A stretch of 64,000 nt of DNA from Bog-473 sp963809825 (GTDB lineage Bacteria > Actinomycetota > Acidimicrobiia > Acidimicrobiales > RAAP-2), in NCBI GenBank assembly GCA_963809825.1, contig CAWELJ010000007.1, forward strand, positions 1-64,000, read 5' to 3'. A model generated the notes under the pieces. It had not been told where the DNA came from and did no database searches. It worked only from the letters and a program-made list of their open reading frames with translations. The translations under genes were made by a program, and so were the position numbers. This document shows, one piece after another, positions 8,256 to 17,427 of the stretch (positions are counted from its first letter, which is position 1; each line of letters begins with the position of its first letter).

Positions 8256-9005
8256 ATGGAGAGGATCCGACTGCACCGAGACCAGATAGCTCTCGTCGCT
8301 GCTGTCGTTTTGCCACTCGCGGTGGCAGTGATCCTCGTCCCCTTCCGCTCGAGTTTCGCGGCGACGGCGGCGGCGCTGATTCTCGTCGCGGTCATCGTGG
8401 CGGTTGCGGCTTTGGGCAACCGGATTTCTGGGTTCGTGGCGACGGTCTCTGCCACCATCTGGTTCGACTACTTCCTCACCCGCCCTTACGAGAGGCTCGC
8501 CATCACCCACCGGCCCGACATTGAGACCGCCATATGTCTTTTCGTGGTGGGGATCATCGTGACCGAGCTCGCTGCCCGCAACCGTCACTACCATGCGACG
8601 GCGGCCGAGGAGGCGGACTTCGTCGGTCTCATTCACGACATCTCGGAACTCGCCACATCGGGTGCTTCACCCCGAGACGTGGTTGAACAGGTGCGGAACC
8701 AACTCGTCACCCTGCTGCACCTGGAAGCGTGCCGCTACGAGTCCGGATCGAGCGACCGCCCCATGATGCGGCTCGAGCATGACGGGCGGGTCTTCCTCGG
8801 AGGCAGGGTCTGGGGCGTCCATCGCGTAGGCCTGCCCGGCCCGGAGATGGAGTTGCTTGTGCAAAGTCAGGGCCGCCCACTGGGCCGTTTCGTCCTGACG
8901 CCCACGGCTGGATACCCCGTCTCGCATGAACGACGAGTCGTGGCCGTGGCGATCGCTGATCAGGTGGGCGCATCGTTGCGACCCTTTTCTGGCTCTCGTG
9001 TGTAA
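8256..9005 (+). CDS. DUF4118 (KdpD-like) membrane protein with degenerate GAF-like domain
   Basis: 249 aa from ATG 8256 (AGGTGG just upstream); GTG 8220 would add 12 residues. About four helices form the KdpD-type membrane domain (FDYFLTRPYERLAI is its typical loop), followed by a soluble domain beginning DFVGLIHDISELATSG that resembles a GAF fold. There is no histidine-kinase HATPase or phospho-His box, so it is not a complete KdpD. KdpD senses K+ or turgor, and a K+ channel lies 1.3 kb downstream, so a role in ion or osmotic sensing is inferred. Confidence 0.75.
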   Translation: MERIRLHRDQIALVAAVVLPLAVAVILVPFRSSFAATAAALILVAVIVAVAALGNRISGFVATVSATIWFDYFLTRPYERLAITHRPDIETAICLFVVGIIVTELAARNRHYHATAAEEADFVGLIHDISELATSGASPRDVVEQVRNQLVTLLHLEACRYESGSSDRPMMRLEHDGRVFLGGRVWGVHRVGLPGPEMELLVQSQGRPLGRFVLTPTAGYPVSHERRVVAVAIADQVGASLRPFSGSRV

Positions 9006-9046
9006 GGAGCTGCCCGCTTCAATCGCTCTCCGAGCACCCAATGTCT

Positions 9047-10048
9047 CTAGCTGGTGGCCACGAGAAGGACTACGAAGAGGGCGTAGGCCCCGATGATCAG
9101 GCCGCCCGACGCGCGGCGCAGTCCATGCCCGACGTAGGCGAGCAGCAAAGTCATTGCGGTCAGCCCTACGTACCAGCCAGCTACCAGCATTCCTGAGCCC
9201 GACGGCTTGGCCAAGCCGATCACGGTGGCGGGGATCAAGAGGCCGGCGGTCACGTTGAGCGAGTTTGAGTTGAGCGCGACACTCAGCGTGGCCGCACCAC
9301 GGCCCCGCCGGGCCAGGTAGACAGCCGAGACCGCGTTGGGAAGGCTGGTCACGGCGGCGAGGACGAGGCCGCCGATGACGATCTCGGGGATGGCGAAGTG
9401 CACTCCGAGCGAGGAAGCCCCCCTTTCCATGGCCACGCTGGCCAGAATGACGACCACGAGCGCTCCAACGGCCACAAGCGCGTCGATGCCAGTGCCTCGT
9501 CGAGGGTGGATGGCCTCTTCGAGCTCGATCTCCTCTTCGACGATGGCAGCCGTGACCCAGGCCGTCCATCTCGTCGGCAGGCCGAGCCGTCCGAGGATTC
9601 TTTCGTGCGCGCCCAAGAGGGCGACATAGGGGACCAGGACGGCAAGAACGACGGCCAGGCCCGCTCCCGCCGATAGCTGGCCCCCCACACTCAGGAGACA
9701 AGCTGCGCCGACCAGCATGGCAACCGCCCCGCTGAACACCACGACCTTTCGATGAAGTCTGATACGACCCTCCACGACGGCGCCCAGACCCAGTAACGCC
9801 GCCAGATTGAAGACATTCGAACCCAGGACAACCCCGGCGCCGACCGTTGCTTGATGGTGCAGCAACGCGGTGACGGCGGCGGTGATCTCGGGCGCATCGG
9901 CCGCCAAAGCGGCCAGTATCCCGAGCAGGGCTTCAGAAAGCCCGAGTCGTTCGCCGACTCGCTCGAGTCGCGAGACGAGAACCCAACTCGTGCCCAGGCT
10001 GACAACTGCCCCAATGAGGAAAGCTGCGAGTGAGAGCCCCACGTTCAT
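9047..10048 (-). CDS. Sodium/calcium exchanger family protein
   Basis: 333 aa, about ten membrane helices arranged as two inverted halves with an acidic cytoplasmic loop (AAIVEEEIELEEAIHPRR) between them. Alpha-1 motif: AADAPEITAA...GSNVFNLAALLG. Alpha-2 motif: AVTSLPNAVSAVYLARRGRGAATLSVALNSNSLNV. In typical exchangers both repeats carry a Pro-Glu pair that binds Ca2+; here the second is Pro-Asn, so ion selectivity may differ. Convergent with the DUF4118 gene and divergent from the K+ channel. Confidence 0.85.
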   Translation of the reverse strand: MNVGLSLAAFLIGAVVSLGTSWVLVSRLERVGERLGLSEALLGILAALAADAPEITAAVTALLHHQATVGAGVVLGSNVFNLAALLGLGAVVEGRIRLHRKVVVFSGAVAMLVGAACLLSVGGQLSAGAGLAVVLAVLVPYVALLGAHERILGRLGLPTRWTAWVTAAIVEEEIELEEAIHPRRGTGIDALVAVGALVVVILASVAMERGASSLGVHFAIPEIVIGGLVLAAVTSLPNAVSAVYLARRGRGAATLSVALNSNSLNVTAGLLIPATVIGLAKPSGSGMLVAGWYVGLTAMTLLLAYVGHGLRRASGGLIIGAYALFVVLLVATS

Positions 10049-10325
10049 TGCTGCTCAGGTCCTGTTCTCAAGGGCGCGCCCGAGCCCGCTATGACGAAAG
10101 GGATCGGTTGGGTGCACGGACCCAGGTGACACATGTCAGCTCCTCAGCGCGAACCTTCGATGTGCCGACCAGGCTTCCCGGCTCTCCGCTCACCAGCGTA
10201 CCGCCGGTGCTCCGGCCTGGGCAGAGGTCACGGCCATCAACGGGCAGGAGGGAGCAGCGTGCACACCGGCGACGCGGCGATGGCGACGCCAGGAGGACGG
10301 CCGCAGCACTTCCGGAGTACCGGTC

Positions 10326-11345
10326 GTGCACGTTCTTTCAGGCATGATGATCCCGATGCATGACCCATTTCGGAGGGTCCGGATCGGCCTCATAGCCCTG
10401 GCGATCGTGCTTGTGGCCGGCACCACGGGATACCTGCTGCTCGGATTCGACCTTCTCGATTCCATTTACCAGACCGTCACGACCGTCACGACGGTGGGGT
10501 TCACTTCCTCGCGCCCGTTGGGAGCAGGTAGCAAGACCTTTACCATCGTCTTGATTTTGATAGGCGTCGGTACGGCGCTGTATACGTTCTCCGCCGTATT
10601 GGAGGTGCTCATCGAGGGCCACATGCGAGAACTCGTGAGGAGGCGCAAAATGGAACGCGACATTGCCCAAATGTCAGGGCATGTGATCGTCTGCGGTTGG
10701 GGACGGGTCGGGCGTGAGGTGGCCCGGTTCCTGGTCAGCGCCGGTCGGCAGGTCGTGGTGATCGACCATGACCTCGAACGGCTTGCCGTTGTGCCCTATG
10801 CGTCCGTACACGGTGACGTGACCGACGACGACACCCTTCGCCAGGCTGGCATCGAACGAGCGGCCACGCTGGTCGCTGCCATCGACACCGACGCAGACAA
10901 CCTCTACGTAACGGTAGCGGGAAGGTCGATGCGACCCGATCTGCAGATCATCGCCCGGGCACGCAACGAGTCCTCGGAGCCGAAGCTGTTGCGCGCGGGA
11001 GCCGACCGGGTGGTGAACCCTCAGCAGCTTGGTGGCGACCGCATGGCGTCATTTGTCACCCAACCACTCGTGGTCGACTTCGTGGACGTCGTGATGCACG
11101 ACGGCACGTTGGAATTCCGGTTGGAGGAGCAGGCCGTTTCGGCCGCATCGTCGCTGTCAGGTAGCACCCTGCGCTCGGCGCAGTTGCGCGACCGTACCGG
11201 GGCCCTGGTTCTGGCCATCCGCAGACCCGATGGCATCTTTGTCACCAATCCATCGCCCGAGGATGTAATAGAGGCGGGCGACGTCCTGATCAGCGTCGGA
11301 ACGGCCGAGCAACTCGCGGCGCTTACGGAATTTGCGGCGCACTAA
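10326..11345 (+). CDS. Potassium channel with RCK (TrkA-N/TrkA-C) domain
   Basis: 339 aa. Two membrane helices (about 20-45 and 75-100) flank a pore helix and filter TTVTTVGF, a variant of TVGYG. A Rossmann RCK domain starts VIVCGWGRVGREVARFLVSAGRQVVVIDHD (about 115-235), followed by a TrkA-C domain to the C-terminus. This is the MthK/Kch layout: ligand-gated K+ efflux at the inner membrane. GTG 10326 has GGAGT 8 nt upstream; ATGs at 10344-10356 are alternatives. Confidence 0.92.
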   Translation: MHVLSGMMIPMHDPFRRVRIGLIALAIVLVAGTTGYLLLGFDLLDSIYQTVTTVTTVGFTSSRPLGAGSKTFTIVLILIGVGTALYTFSAVLEVLIEGHMRELVRRRKMERDIAQMSGHVIVCGWGRVGREVARFLVSAGRQVVVIDHDLERLAVVPYASVHGDVTDDDTLRQAGIERAATLVAAIDTDADNLYVTVAGRSMRPDLQIIARARNESSEPKLLRAGADRVVNPQQLGGDRMASFVTQPLVVDFVDVVMHDGTLEFRLEEQAVSAASSLSGSTLRSAQLRDRTGALVLAIRRPDGIFVTNPSPEDVIEAGDVLISVGTAEQLAALTEFAAH

Positions 11346-11769
11346 GGCCGTGCAGCCTTCTACGTACGTCCTCTTCCTGACGTCGGTCCAAACACCCTCC
11401 GGCAGCCAACGACCCATAGAAATGCGTGGATTGCAGCTGTGTTGAGTAGGCCACCATCCGGGACCAGCGAGCCGTCTGCGGGCAACGATCAAGTCACCGG
11501 CTCTGGCGTACTGCTCACGGGGCTCGACGTCGACCGGGAGAGGTCCAGCCCGCGTCGCCGTTGTCGGCCGCACTCCCGGTGTAAGGCAGACTTCGTCTTA
11601 GGTGCGTTCGGGATGAGCAACCGCGATGTTGTCAGGGCATTGTGCGCGACAACCCGCTTCGTTCGCCATTAGGTCTGAAAGTCCTATGTGACCGCAGCCA
11701 TTGATTGGCCGATGCTTGAAGAAGGCAGGTCATCCTATGAGGAGGCCTGCGCGGACAGGAGGGGCTTCG
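11346..11769. other. Intergenic, no gene seen
   Basis: About 420 bp between the K+ channel and the pilin gene. Short open frames exist on both strands but show no domain, RBS or hydrophobic pattern, and none is called. It presumably contains the pilin promoter, but no clear -35/-10 pair is visible. Confidence 0.4.
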
Positions 11770-11997
11770 ATGTTGGGAATGTTCATGAATGTGTTGGTCG
11801 CAGTCAGTACCGCACACGGGACACTGTTCGAGCGGGCACGCAGCGAGCGCGGCGCTTCGATGGTGGAGTACGCGCTGCTCGTGGGCCTGATCGCCGTCGT
11901 GGCCGTGGTGGCCGTCGCGGCACTGGGCGGGGGCATCTCCGGCCTGTTCAGCACCGCGAACACCTGCGTCGGTGGTCTGAACAGCACTTCCTGCTAG
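11770..11997 (+). CDS. flp: Flp/Fap-type pilin
   Basis: 75 aa from ATG 11770. The mature part is the Flp signature: ERGASMVEYALL, then a hydrophobic stretch of about 20 residues (VGLIAVVAVVAVAALGGGI), then a Cys-pair tail (NTCVGGLNSTSC). A TadV-type prepilin peptidase would cut after the Gly of ERG. Flp pilins build Tad pili for adhesion. None of the tad assembly genes (tadA/B/C, tadV, rcpC) is in the window, so this is an orphan pilin gene. A strong hairpin follows it. Confidence 0.88.
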   Translation: MLGMFMNVLVAVSTAHGTLFERARSERGASMVEYALLVGLIAVVAVVAVAALGGGISGLFSTANTCVGGLNSTSC

Positions 11998-12072
11998 CCG
12001 GGGCGCCCGCCGCTCCGAGCTGAGCGATTGCTTCCCTGAGGGAAACATTCCCCTTCCCAAATGGGATGACCC

Positions 12073-12108
12073 CTGGCACTGGGCCGGCTTTGGTCGGCCC
12101 AGTGCCAG
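12073..12108 (+). terminator. Hairpin after the Flp pilin gene
   Basis: Perfect 14-bp stem CTGGCACTGGGCCG / CGGCCCAGTGCCAG with the 8-nt loop GCTTTGGT. It sits 75 nt after the pilin stop and 17 nt before the HMGR-like start. No U-tract follows, so it may act as a bidirectional or Rho-assisted terminator or as an mRNA-stabilising 3' hairpin. Confidence 0.65.
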
Positions 12109-12124
12109 GCGACCCCACGGAAAA

Positions 12125-12808
12125 ATGCGTTGGCTCCGCTTCAACTTCACAACTGGCGACGCCGCCGGCCAGAATATGGTGACGCAGTCAGTGCATGAGG
12201 TGTGCAAATGGATGATCAATCAGCAACCTCGCGGGCTTACGGATTTCGCGCTCACCGCAAATCTTGATACTGACAAGAAGCATTTGAGCTTGAACAACCT
12301 CCATACCCGCGGCAAACGGGTGGTGGCCGAGGCGACGCTGCCGGCTGCGCTCATCGAGGATGTGATGCGCACGACCGCCGAAGACCTCTATCGGCTGCGT
12401 CAGCTTTCGAATATGGGCGGCCTGCTCGCTGGTTCCATCAGCAACGGCGCCCACTACGCGAACGGAATCGCCGCCATGTTCGTCGCCTGCGGGCAGGATG
12501 TCGCCAACGTGGCCGAGTCCTCGGCTGGGTTCAGCTTCAGCGAGCTGCGCCCCGACGGGAACTACTACATCTCGGTCACGATTCCTTCTCTCGTAGTTGC
12601 CACCATTGGTGGCGGGACCGGACTGCCGACACAGCGCGAATGTCTGGAGGTACTCGGCTGCTATGGCCAAGATCGTGTACATGCGTTTGCGGAAATTGTG
12701 GCGGCGGCGGTGCTCTGCGGTGAGCTTCCCCTTGTCTCGGCGATCGCAGCCGATGAGTGGGTTTCCAGTCTTGAGGTCTACGGTCGAAACCGGCCCCCTT
12801 CGAAATGA
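12125..12808 (+). pseudogene. HMG-CoA reductase class I homologue, N-terminally truncated
   Basis: 227 aa matching only the C-terminal two-thirds of class I HMG-CoA reductase: RFNFTTGDAAGQNMV, the DKK motif with the catalytic Lys, HYANGIAAMFVACGQD with the catalytic Asp, and YYISVTIPSLVVATIGGGTGLP. The N-terminal part carrying the catalytic Glu (ENVIG/ATTEG region) is absent; homology begins at the ATG right after a terminator hairpin. The C-terminal catalytic His is replaced (VSSLEVYGRNR where SHMIHNRS is expected). It is probably inactive or diverged. The organism has ispH, so a mevalonate role is unlikely and horizontal gain is plausible. Confidence 0.75.
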
Positions 12809-12809
12809 A

Positions 12810-12825
12810 CTCTCGCTAGCGAGAG
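12810..12825. repeat. Perfect 16-bp palindrome
   Basis: CTCTCGCTAGCGAGAG starts 2 bp after the stop of the HMGR-like gene. It could be a small terminator stem or a protein-binding site. No copy was noticed elsewhere in the window. Confidence 0.5.
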
Positions 12826-12889
12826 CAGACGGACATGGACATCGCGGACCGAAACCCAATGGGGATGCATCCGCTCACAAGCCTCCGGC

Positions 12890-14545
12890 TCAGCTGATCC
12901 AGATCTGGGTGGGCCAGATGGAGCCACCGATCATCCCGAACGCGGGCTGGTCTTGCGGCGTGGTCGGGTTGTTGAAGTTCTGCACGCTGGGGCTGCCGAT
13001 GACGGCCCACACCGCGCGGTCCAGCCACAGGTAGGGGAGGTCGAGGGCAAGGCGCTTGTTGACCGTCTTGTAGGCGGCCCCGCGGACGCTCGGCTGGGTG
13101 CTGGACCGCCCCGCCAGGAGCGCCTTCTCGATCGTCGGGTCCGCATTGCGGGCCATGTTGATGGACAGTGACCCCGAACTGACGGTGGTCGTGCTCCAGA
13201 AGATGTAGTTGAGGTCGGGGTCGACCGCCCCGAACTGACGCCAATTCAGCGCCTGATACTCGCCGGCCAGCGCTTTGTTGATGAAGGCGTTCTGCTCGAT
13301 GATGGGGGTCTTGACCTGGAAGCCCACGGACTGCCACGCCTGCTGGAGGTACGCCTGCTGACGCACGCTGACAGGCCCGTTCGTGTTGCCCAACGTGAAG
13401 GAGATCGGGCCACGGTTGGTCTTCTCGACCTGCTTGACCAGCGCGGCCGCTCGCGAGGGGTTGTAGGCCGGGTAGGGGGTGGTGGAGTAATAGGGAGAGC
13501 CCGGCACGAAGAGTCCTGTGCTCACCGGGAGCACGCCCTCGTCAATGACCTGGGCGTACTGACGGCGGTTGATGGCCATGGCGGCGGCCCGGCGCACGTC
13601 GGCGTTGTTGAACGGAGCCGCCAGGCAATTGAGCTGCACGCAGTTCATGTCAGGCTCCCCGGCGACGTGCGTGCTGTCGTCGATGTAGGAGTACTTCCGG
13701 TTGCCACGGTACTGATTGATGATCTGCGTCGTGTCGGTCACCATCAGGTCGATGGTGCCGGACTGCAGCGCCTCGGACCTTCCGTTCTGGTCCGGGATCG
13801 GCTTGTACGTGATCTGCGAGAGGTAGGGCATGCCCTTGCGCCAGTAGTGGGGGTTGGCGGTGGCGGTGAAGTGGTCGTTGGGGATCCACTCCTTGAACAC
13901 GAAGGGCCCGGTGCCCACCGGGTGCGCGGTGCCGTCGGGGTTTCTGAGCATGGACGGCGCCACGACGTAGGCGACCTGGCCACCAATGCCACCGGCCAGG
14001 TAGTAGGGGAAGGGGACCCAGGGCGACTTGAACGTGATGGTCACCGCCAGCGGCCCGGTTTGGGTGATCGATACCAGCGTCGGGTTGATCACCACGCCGT
14101 TGAGGAGCGACTTCGACTGCGCCTGGAGGTTGGTCAGCAGCGCCGCCCCGTTGCACGGCGTCCCGTCGTGGAACACCACGTTGGGACGGAGGGTGATCGT
14201 CCAGGCGGTGTACGAGGAGTTGGGCACGACCGACTGGGCGAGGTAGGGGGCCCATTCGCCATTCGTCAAGATGATGGTGAGGGGGTCGAACACGGTGCGG
14301 GCGTACATGACGCCGACCTCGTCGAATTGGGCTTGGGTGGGGTCGAAGCCCTGCTCCTCGGCGTCGACCCCGAAGACCAGGGAGCCGCCCTTCTTGGGTG
14401 TCCGTTTCGTGACGCCGTTGCGTCCCGGACCGTTGGTCGCGGCGCCCGCGATCCCGTCCCATCCCAGGGCCGACGCCCCCGCAAAGCCCGCTGCCGCAGC
14501 GGCCCCACCGGCCAGCAGTGTGCGGCGATCGAATTTCGAGGCCAT
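12890..14545 (-). CDS. ABC transporter substrate-binding protein, family 5 (peptide/nickel type), Tat-exported
   Basis: 551 aa. The N-terminus DRRTLLAGG plus a hydrophobic Ala/Gly run is a twin-arginine signal; no lipobox Cys follows, so the protein is probably released or retained by other means. The mature part has the SBP_bac_5 pattern: KGGSLVFGVDAEEQGFDP, WTITLRPNVVFHDGTPCNG, GTGPFVFKEW, FNNADVRRAAAMAINR and DPDLNY. The family captures oligopeptides, nickel complexes or similar solutes for an ABC importer. No permease or ATPase partners are next to it, so the substrate is open. Confidence 0.9.
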   Translation of the reverse strand: MASKFDRRTLLAGGAAAAAGFAGASALGWDGIAGAATNGPGRNGVTKRTPKKGGSLVFGVDAEEQGFDPTQAQFDEVGVMYARTVFDPLTIILTNGEWAPYLAQSVVPNSSYTAWTITLRPNVVFHDGTPCNGAALLTNLQAQSKSLLNGVVINPTLVSITQTGPLAVTITFKSPWVPFPYYLAGGIGGQVAYVVAPSMLRNPDGTAHPVGTGPFVFKEWIPNDHFTATANPHYWRKGMPYLSQITYKPIPDQNGRSEALQSGTIDLMVTDTTQIINQYRGNRKYSYIDDSTHVAGEPDMNCVQLNCLAAPFNNADVRRAAAMAINRRQYAQVIDEGVLPVSTGLFVPGSPYYSTTPYPAYNPSRAAALVKQVEKTNRGPISFTLGNTNGPVSVRQQAYLQQAWQSVGFQVKTPIIEQNAFINKALAGEYQALNWRQFGAVDPDLNYIFWSTTTVSSGSLSINMARNADPTIEKALLAGRSSTQPSVRGAAYKTVNKRLALDLPYLWLDRAVWAVIGSPSVQNFNNPTTPQDQPAFGMIGGSIWPTQIWIS

Positions 14546-14820
14546 CGGCCCTCCCTTTCCCGAACCCAGCGGACCCGGAAAGTCTTCTGGCGACGTTAGT
14601 GTCCAGGCTCGCCTGGGGCCTCGGCCGGGCCGTCTCCCGTTGCTCCGTCTCGTCCAGCAGCTCGACCCGGGCCGGTCAGGACAATTGGAGTCAGGGAACC
14701 GCCCCCTTCTCAGACATCAAGGATTCCCGACTCAACGGATCTGCCCCTCCAACGGCCCGACCGGATGCGGCTCCCTTGACCTGCAGATGGGGACCGGAGG
14801 AGTGTGGGCCCGACGGTGAG

Positions 14821-15765
14821 ATGGCGGGCGACCAACCACCACCGCCGACGGGCTCGAGGCACGACATTGCGGCACCGAGTGGGTGTCCGGAACACGTGCT
14901 CGCCCTTTGGCGGCAGAATCGGTGGGTGCTCACTCGATCATCCGGCTATCTCTCTCCCCGTTCTGGCTCGGCGCCCGCCGCGGTGGAGAGCCTTCAGTCA
15001 GATGGCTACGTCGTGCTCGACGGAGTCTTCGTCGGGGAGGAGCTGGCGGCGCTGCGCGCCGATGTCGAGCGGGTCTTCGAGGAATTTCCGCCCGATGAGC
15101 GAGGAGACCCGCCCGAAGAATCCGCACCATTTCGTCACGAGATGCTCAATCGGAGCAGCCTTGTCCAGCGGGCAATCGGAAACGCCCGGATACTCGAGGT
15201 CGTCGAGGCCCTCTTGGGGGAGGACTGCCACGTGATCGCCAATACGGCGTGGTGGCAAGGGTCAGGCGACAACAGACATCTGGGAAGGTTCTGGCACATC
15301 GACAGCGGACCCCACGTTCCTCGTGACCCCGGCGTTCCGTGGGATCCGAGGATCCCGTACCCGGTCTTCGCGATTGCGGCGCACCTGTATCTCCGGGATT
15401 GCCCGATCGAAGGAGGCCCGACAGGAGTGATCCCTGGGAGCCACATGTCCGGGCAGGCACCCCCCTTGGAGCGGCTCGCCGACGAGGACCTCCAGTGGGA
15501 GGGGAGGGGCGCGGTGCCGATCATTGCCGCGGCAGGTGACGTTGCGCTCTTCGTCTCCGACGTCTGGCACAGACGATTGCCCCCCCGACCGGGCGATCCT
15601 GGGCGGATGTTTCTGCAGTGCCATTACGGGCGTCGCGATCTGGCCCAGCGGATCCGGCCGACTTCGGTGGCGAACCACCTCTCCGAGGACGCCATGGCGC
15701 GTGCCCGGACGCGACGGGAGAGAACGCTCGTCGGTCTCCACCCGTTGGGGTTCTACGACGGCTGA
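14821..15765 (+). CDS. Phytanoyl-CoA dioxygenase (PhyH) family protein
   Basis: 314 aa if started at ATG 14821; GTGs at 14896 and 14926 are also possible and no start has a convincing RBS. The core begins VESLQSDGYVVLDGVFVGEEL. The iron-binding HxD is in RFWHIDSGPH and the distal His in SDVWHRRLPP, with a conserved Arg for 2-oxoglutarate downstream (PGRMFLQCHYG). These are non-haem Fe(II)/2-oxoglutarate hydroxylases. Divergent from the peptide-binding protein gene. The substrate is unknown. Confidence 0.8.
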   Translation: MAGDQPPPPTGSRHDIAAPSGCPEHVLALWRQNRWVLTRSSGYLSPRSGSAPAAVESLQSDGYVVLDGVFVGEELAALRADVERVFEEFPPDERGDPPEESAPFRHEMLNRSSLVQRAIGNARILEVVEALLGEDCHVIANTAWWQGSGDNRHLGRFWHIDSGPHVPRDPGVPWDPRIPYPVFAIAAHLYLRDCPIEGGPTGVIPGSHMSGQAPPLERLADEDLQWEGRGAVPIIAAAGDVALFVSDVWHRRLPPRPGDPGRMFLQCHYGRRDLAQRIRPTSVANHLSEDAMARARTRRERTLVGLHPLGFYDG

Positions 15766-15961
15766 CCGCGTGTTGATCCGGCCTAGGGGGCGCTGCGGAT
15801 TCGAATGGGGGGGCGGTGACCCAGGGCGGGTACCAATGGCGCCTCGAGCCTCCGCCCCCATGCCAGGATGCCGAGTCGGCTGAGGCGCGGAATAGAGCCG
15901 ATCGAACCAAACACTCCACAACGTCCCGACAACTGGGTTGCAGACGGCCGCAATCCCTCGC

Positions 15962-16954
15962 TCAGTAAGCGGTGTTGTGCTCGAAGTAGCGGCGTGGTGT
16001 CTCGACGAGCATGGTCTCGATCTGGGCGTCGGTCACGCCCTGCTCGCGAATGTACGGCAGCACGTCGTCATGAATGTGGAGGTAATTCCACTGGGTCATC
16101 ATGGCCAGCACGTTGGGGTCGATCCAGTCCATGTAGCAGGCCGCGTCGTGAGCCAACACCATGCGGTCCGCGTAGCCCCGGCGGCACATCTGCACCACCG
16201 TGTCGGCCCTCGCCTCGAAAGTCGTCTCCACGTTCAGCCCGAAGCGGTCCATGCCGAGGATGAAGCCCTCGTCGGCGAGGGCACTCAGATGATCGACGTC
16301 GGTGCTGTCCCCGGAGTGGCCCAGCACGACCCGGGTCGGGTCGACTCCCTCCTCCTCGCACAGCAACTGCTTCACGACGAGGCCGGCATGGGTGCCCGGA
16401 TGTGTATGGACGGTGATCGGGGCCCCGGTGTGGCGGTGGGCCCTGGCCACCGCCCGCATGACCCGGGCCACCCCGTCCGTCAGACCCTGATGGTCGATGG
16501 CGCACTTCAAGAAGGCAGCCCGGACTCCTGTGCCGGCGATGCCCTCAGTGATGTCGCTGATGAACATGTCCACCATCGGGTCCGGCACTTCCGTGCCGAG
16601 TGCAGCCGACAACGCGGGGCCCCGGTAGAAGAAGAAGAAGGGCACCTGGTCGTAGGTGTAACAACCGGTGGCCGGGATGATGTTGAGCTCGGGCACCTGC
16701 TCGGCGATGCGCTGGATGCGGGGGATGTACCGGCCCAGGCCGACGACAGTGGGGTCGGCGATACTCCGGATCCCTTGCTCCGCCAAGGCCTTGAGCTTGC
16801 TGACGGCGTCCGCCACGCGATCGTCTTCGCTGCCCCACTCGGCCGGGTAGTTCTGCTGCACGTCGGAGTCCAGGACGAAGACGTGCTCGTGCATGTACGT
16901 AGGCCCGAGGTCGTCGATGTCGACCGACCCTCGAACGGTCTCAACGGTTGCCAT
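15962..16954 (-). CDS. Phosphotriesterase-family metal-dependent hydrolase
   Basis: 330 aa TIM-barrel amidohydrolase. Metal ligands: HEH near residue 22 (GPTYMHEHVFVLD), Lys in FLKCAID (the site carboxylated in this family), His in ITVHTHPGTHAG and VVLGHSGDSTDVDHL, and Asp in VLAHDAACYMDW. AAGGAG lies about 8 nt before ATG 16954. Family members hydrolyse lactones (PLL type), phosphotriesters or related esters. The sequence alone does not fix the substrate. It stands alone, convergent with the PhyH gene. Confidence 0.88.
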   Translation of the reverse strand: MATVETVRGSVDIDDLGPTYMHEHVFVLDSDVQQNYPAEWGSEDDRVADAVSKLKALAEQGIRSIADPTVVGLGRYIPRIQRIAEQVPELNIIPATGCYTYDQVPFFFFYRGPALSAALGTEVPDPMVDMFISDITEGIAGTGVRAAFLKCAIDHQGLTDGVARVMRAVARAHRHTGAPITVHTHPGTHAGLVVKQLLCEEEGVDPTRVVLGHSGDSTDVDHLSALADEGFILGMDRFGLNVETTFEARADTVVQMCRRGYADRMVLAHDAACYMDWIDPNVLAMMTQWNYLHIHDDVLPYIREQGVTDAQIETMLVETPRRYFEHNTAY

Positions 16955-17082
16955 GTGTCGGCTCCTTCGCGTCGCTGCGGAGACCCTATTGGACCGGGCG
17001 GGAGAGAAGGGCGTGTCCGGGCGGGAGCGGCCCGCATGGCCATGCCCACCGGTACCTCGACGAGGTCATGGTCTAATGGTCC

Positions 17083-17268
17083 ATGTTCTACGTCCTGATC
17101 TTCGGGCTCCTAGCCCTCGTCCTGATCGGCGTCGGTGTGACAGCCATGAGCCGCCGGCGAAGCAACCTGGAAGGCCAGGGCGGGCACACCAACAACAGCT
17201 CGGCCAGCCGCCGTAATCGCAAGGCAAAGCGAGCGCAATCGCGACATGACCGGCGGAAGCGCCATTGA
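17083..17268 (+). CDS. Small basic single-pass membrane protein
   Basis: 61 aa: an N-terminal membrane helix (FYVLIFGLLALVLIGVGVTAM) then a roughly 40-residue hydrophilic tail ending in clustered Arg/Lys/His (SRRNRKAKRAQSRHDRRKRH). No family is recognised. TCTAAT lies 5 nt before the ATG and could serve as the -10 of a leaderless transcript. The basic tail might bind nucleic acid or acidic lipid at the membrane; this is speculation. Confidence 0.55.
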   Translation: MFYVLIFGLLALVLIGVGVTAMSRRRSNLEGQGGHTNNSSASRRNRKAKRAQSRHDRRKRH

Positions 17269-17427
17269 TCGGGTGGATCTCACCCGGCAGTGGGCGCTCG
17301 ACACGTTCCACATCGGGATTCGCCCTCGCGTTCCAGGCGACACACGGCTTTCGGGTAGCTAGGCTGCCCAGAGTTTCGACCGTGGAATGCGGCCGGCACT
17401 CTCGCACTGGCGCAATGAGGAGGCAAC

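Noticed and set aside
12073..12108. Stem read as an attenuator or riboswitch of the HMGR-like gene
   Set aside because: A single perfect stem behind the pilin gene, with no alternative pairing seen; terminator is simpler.
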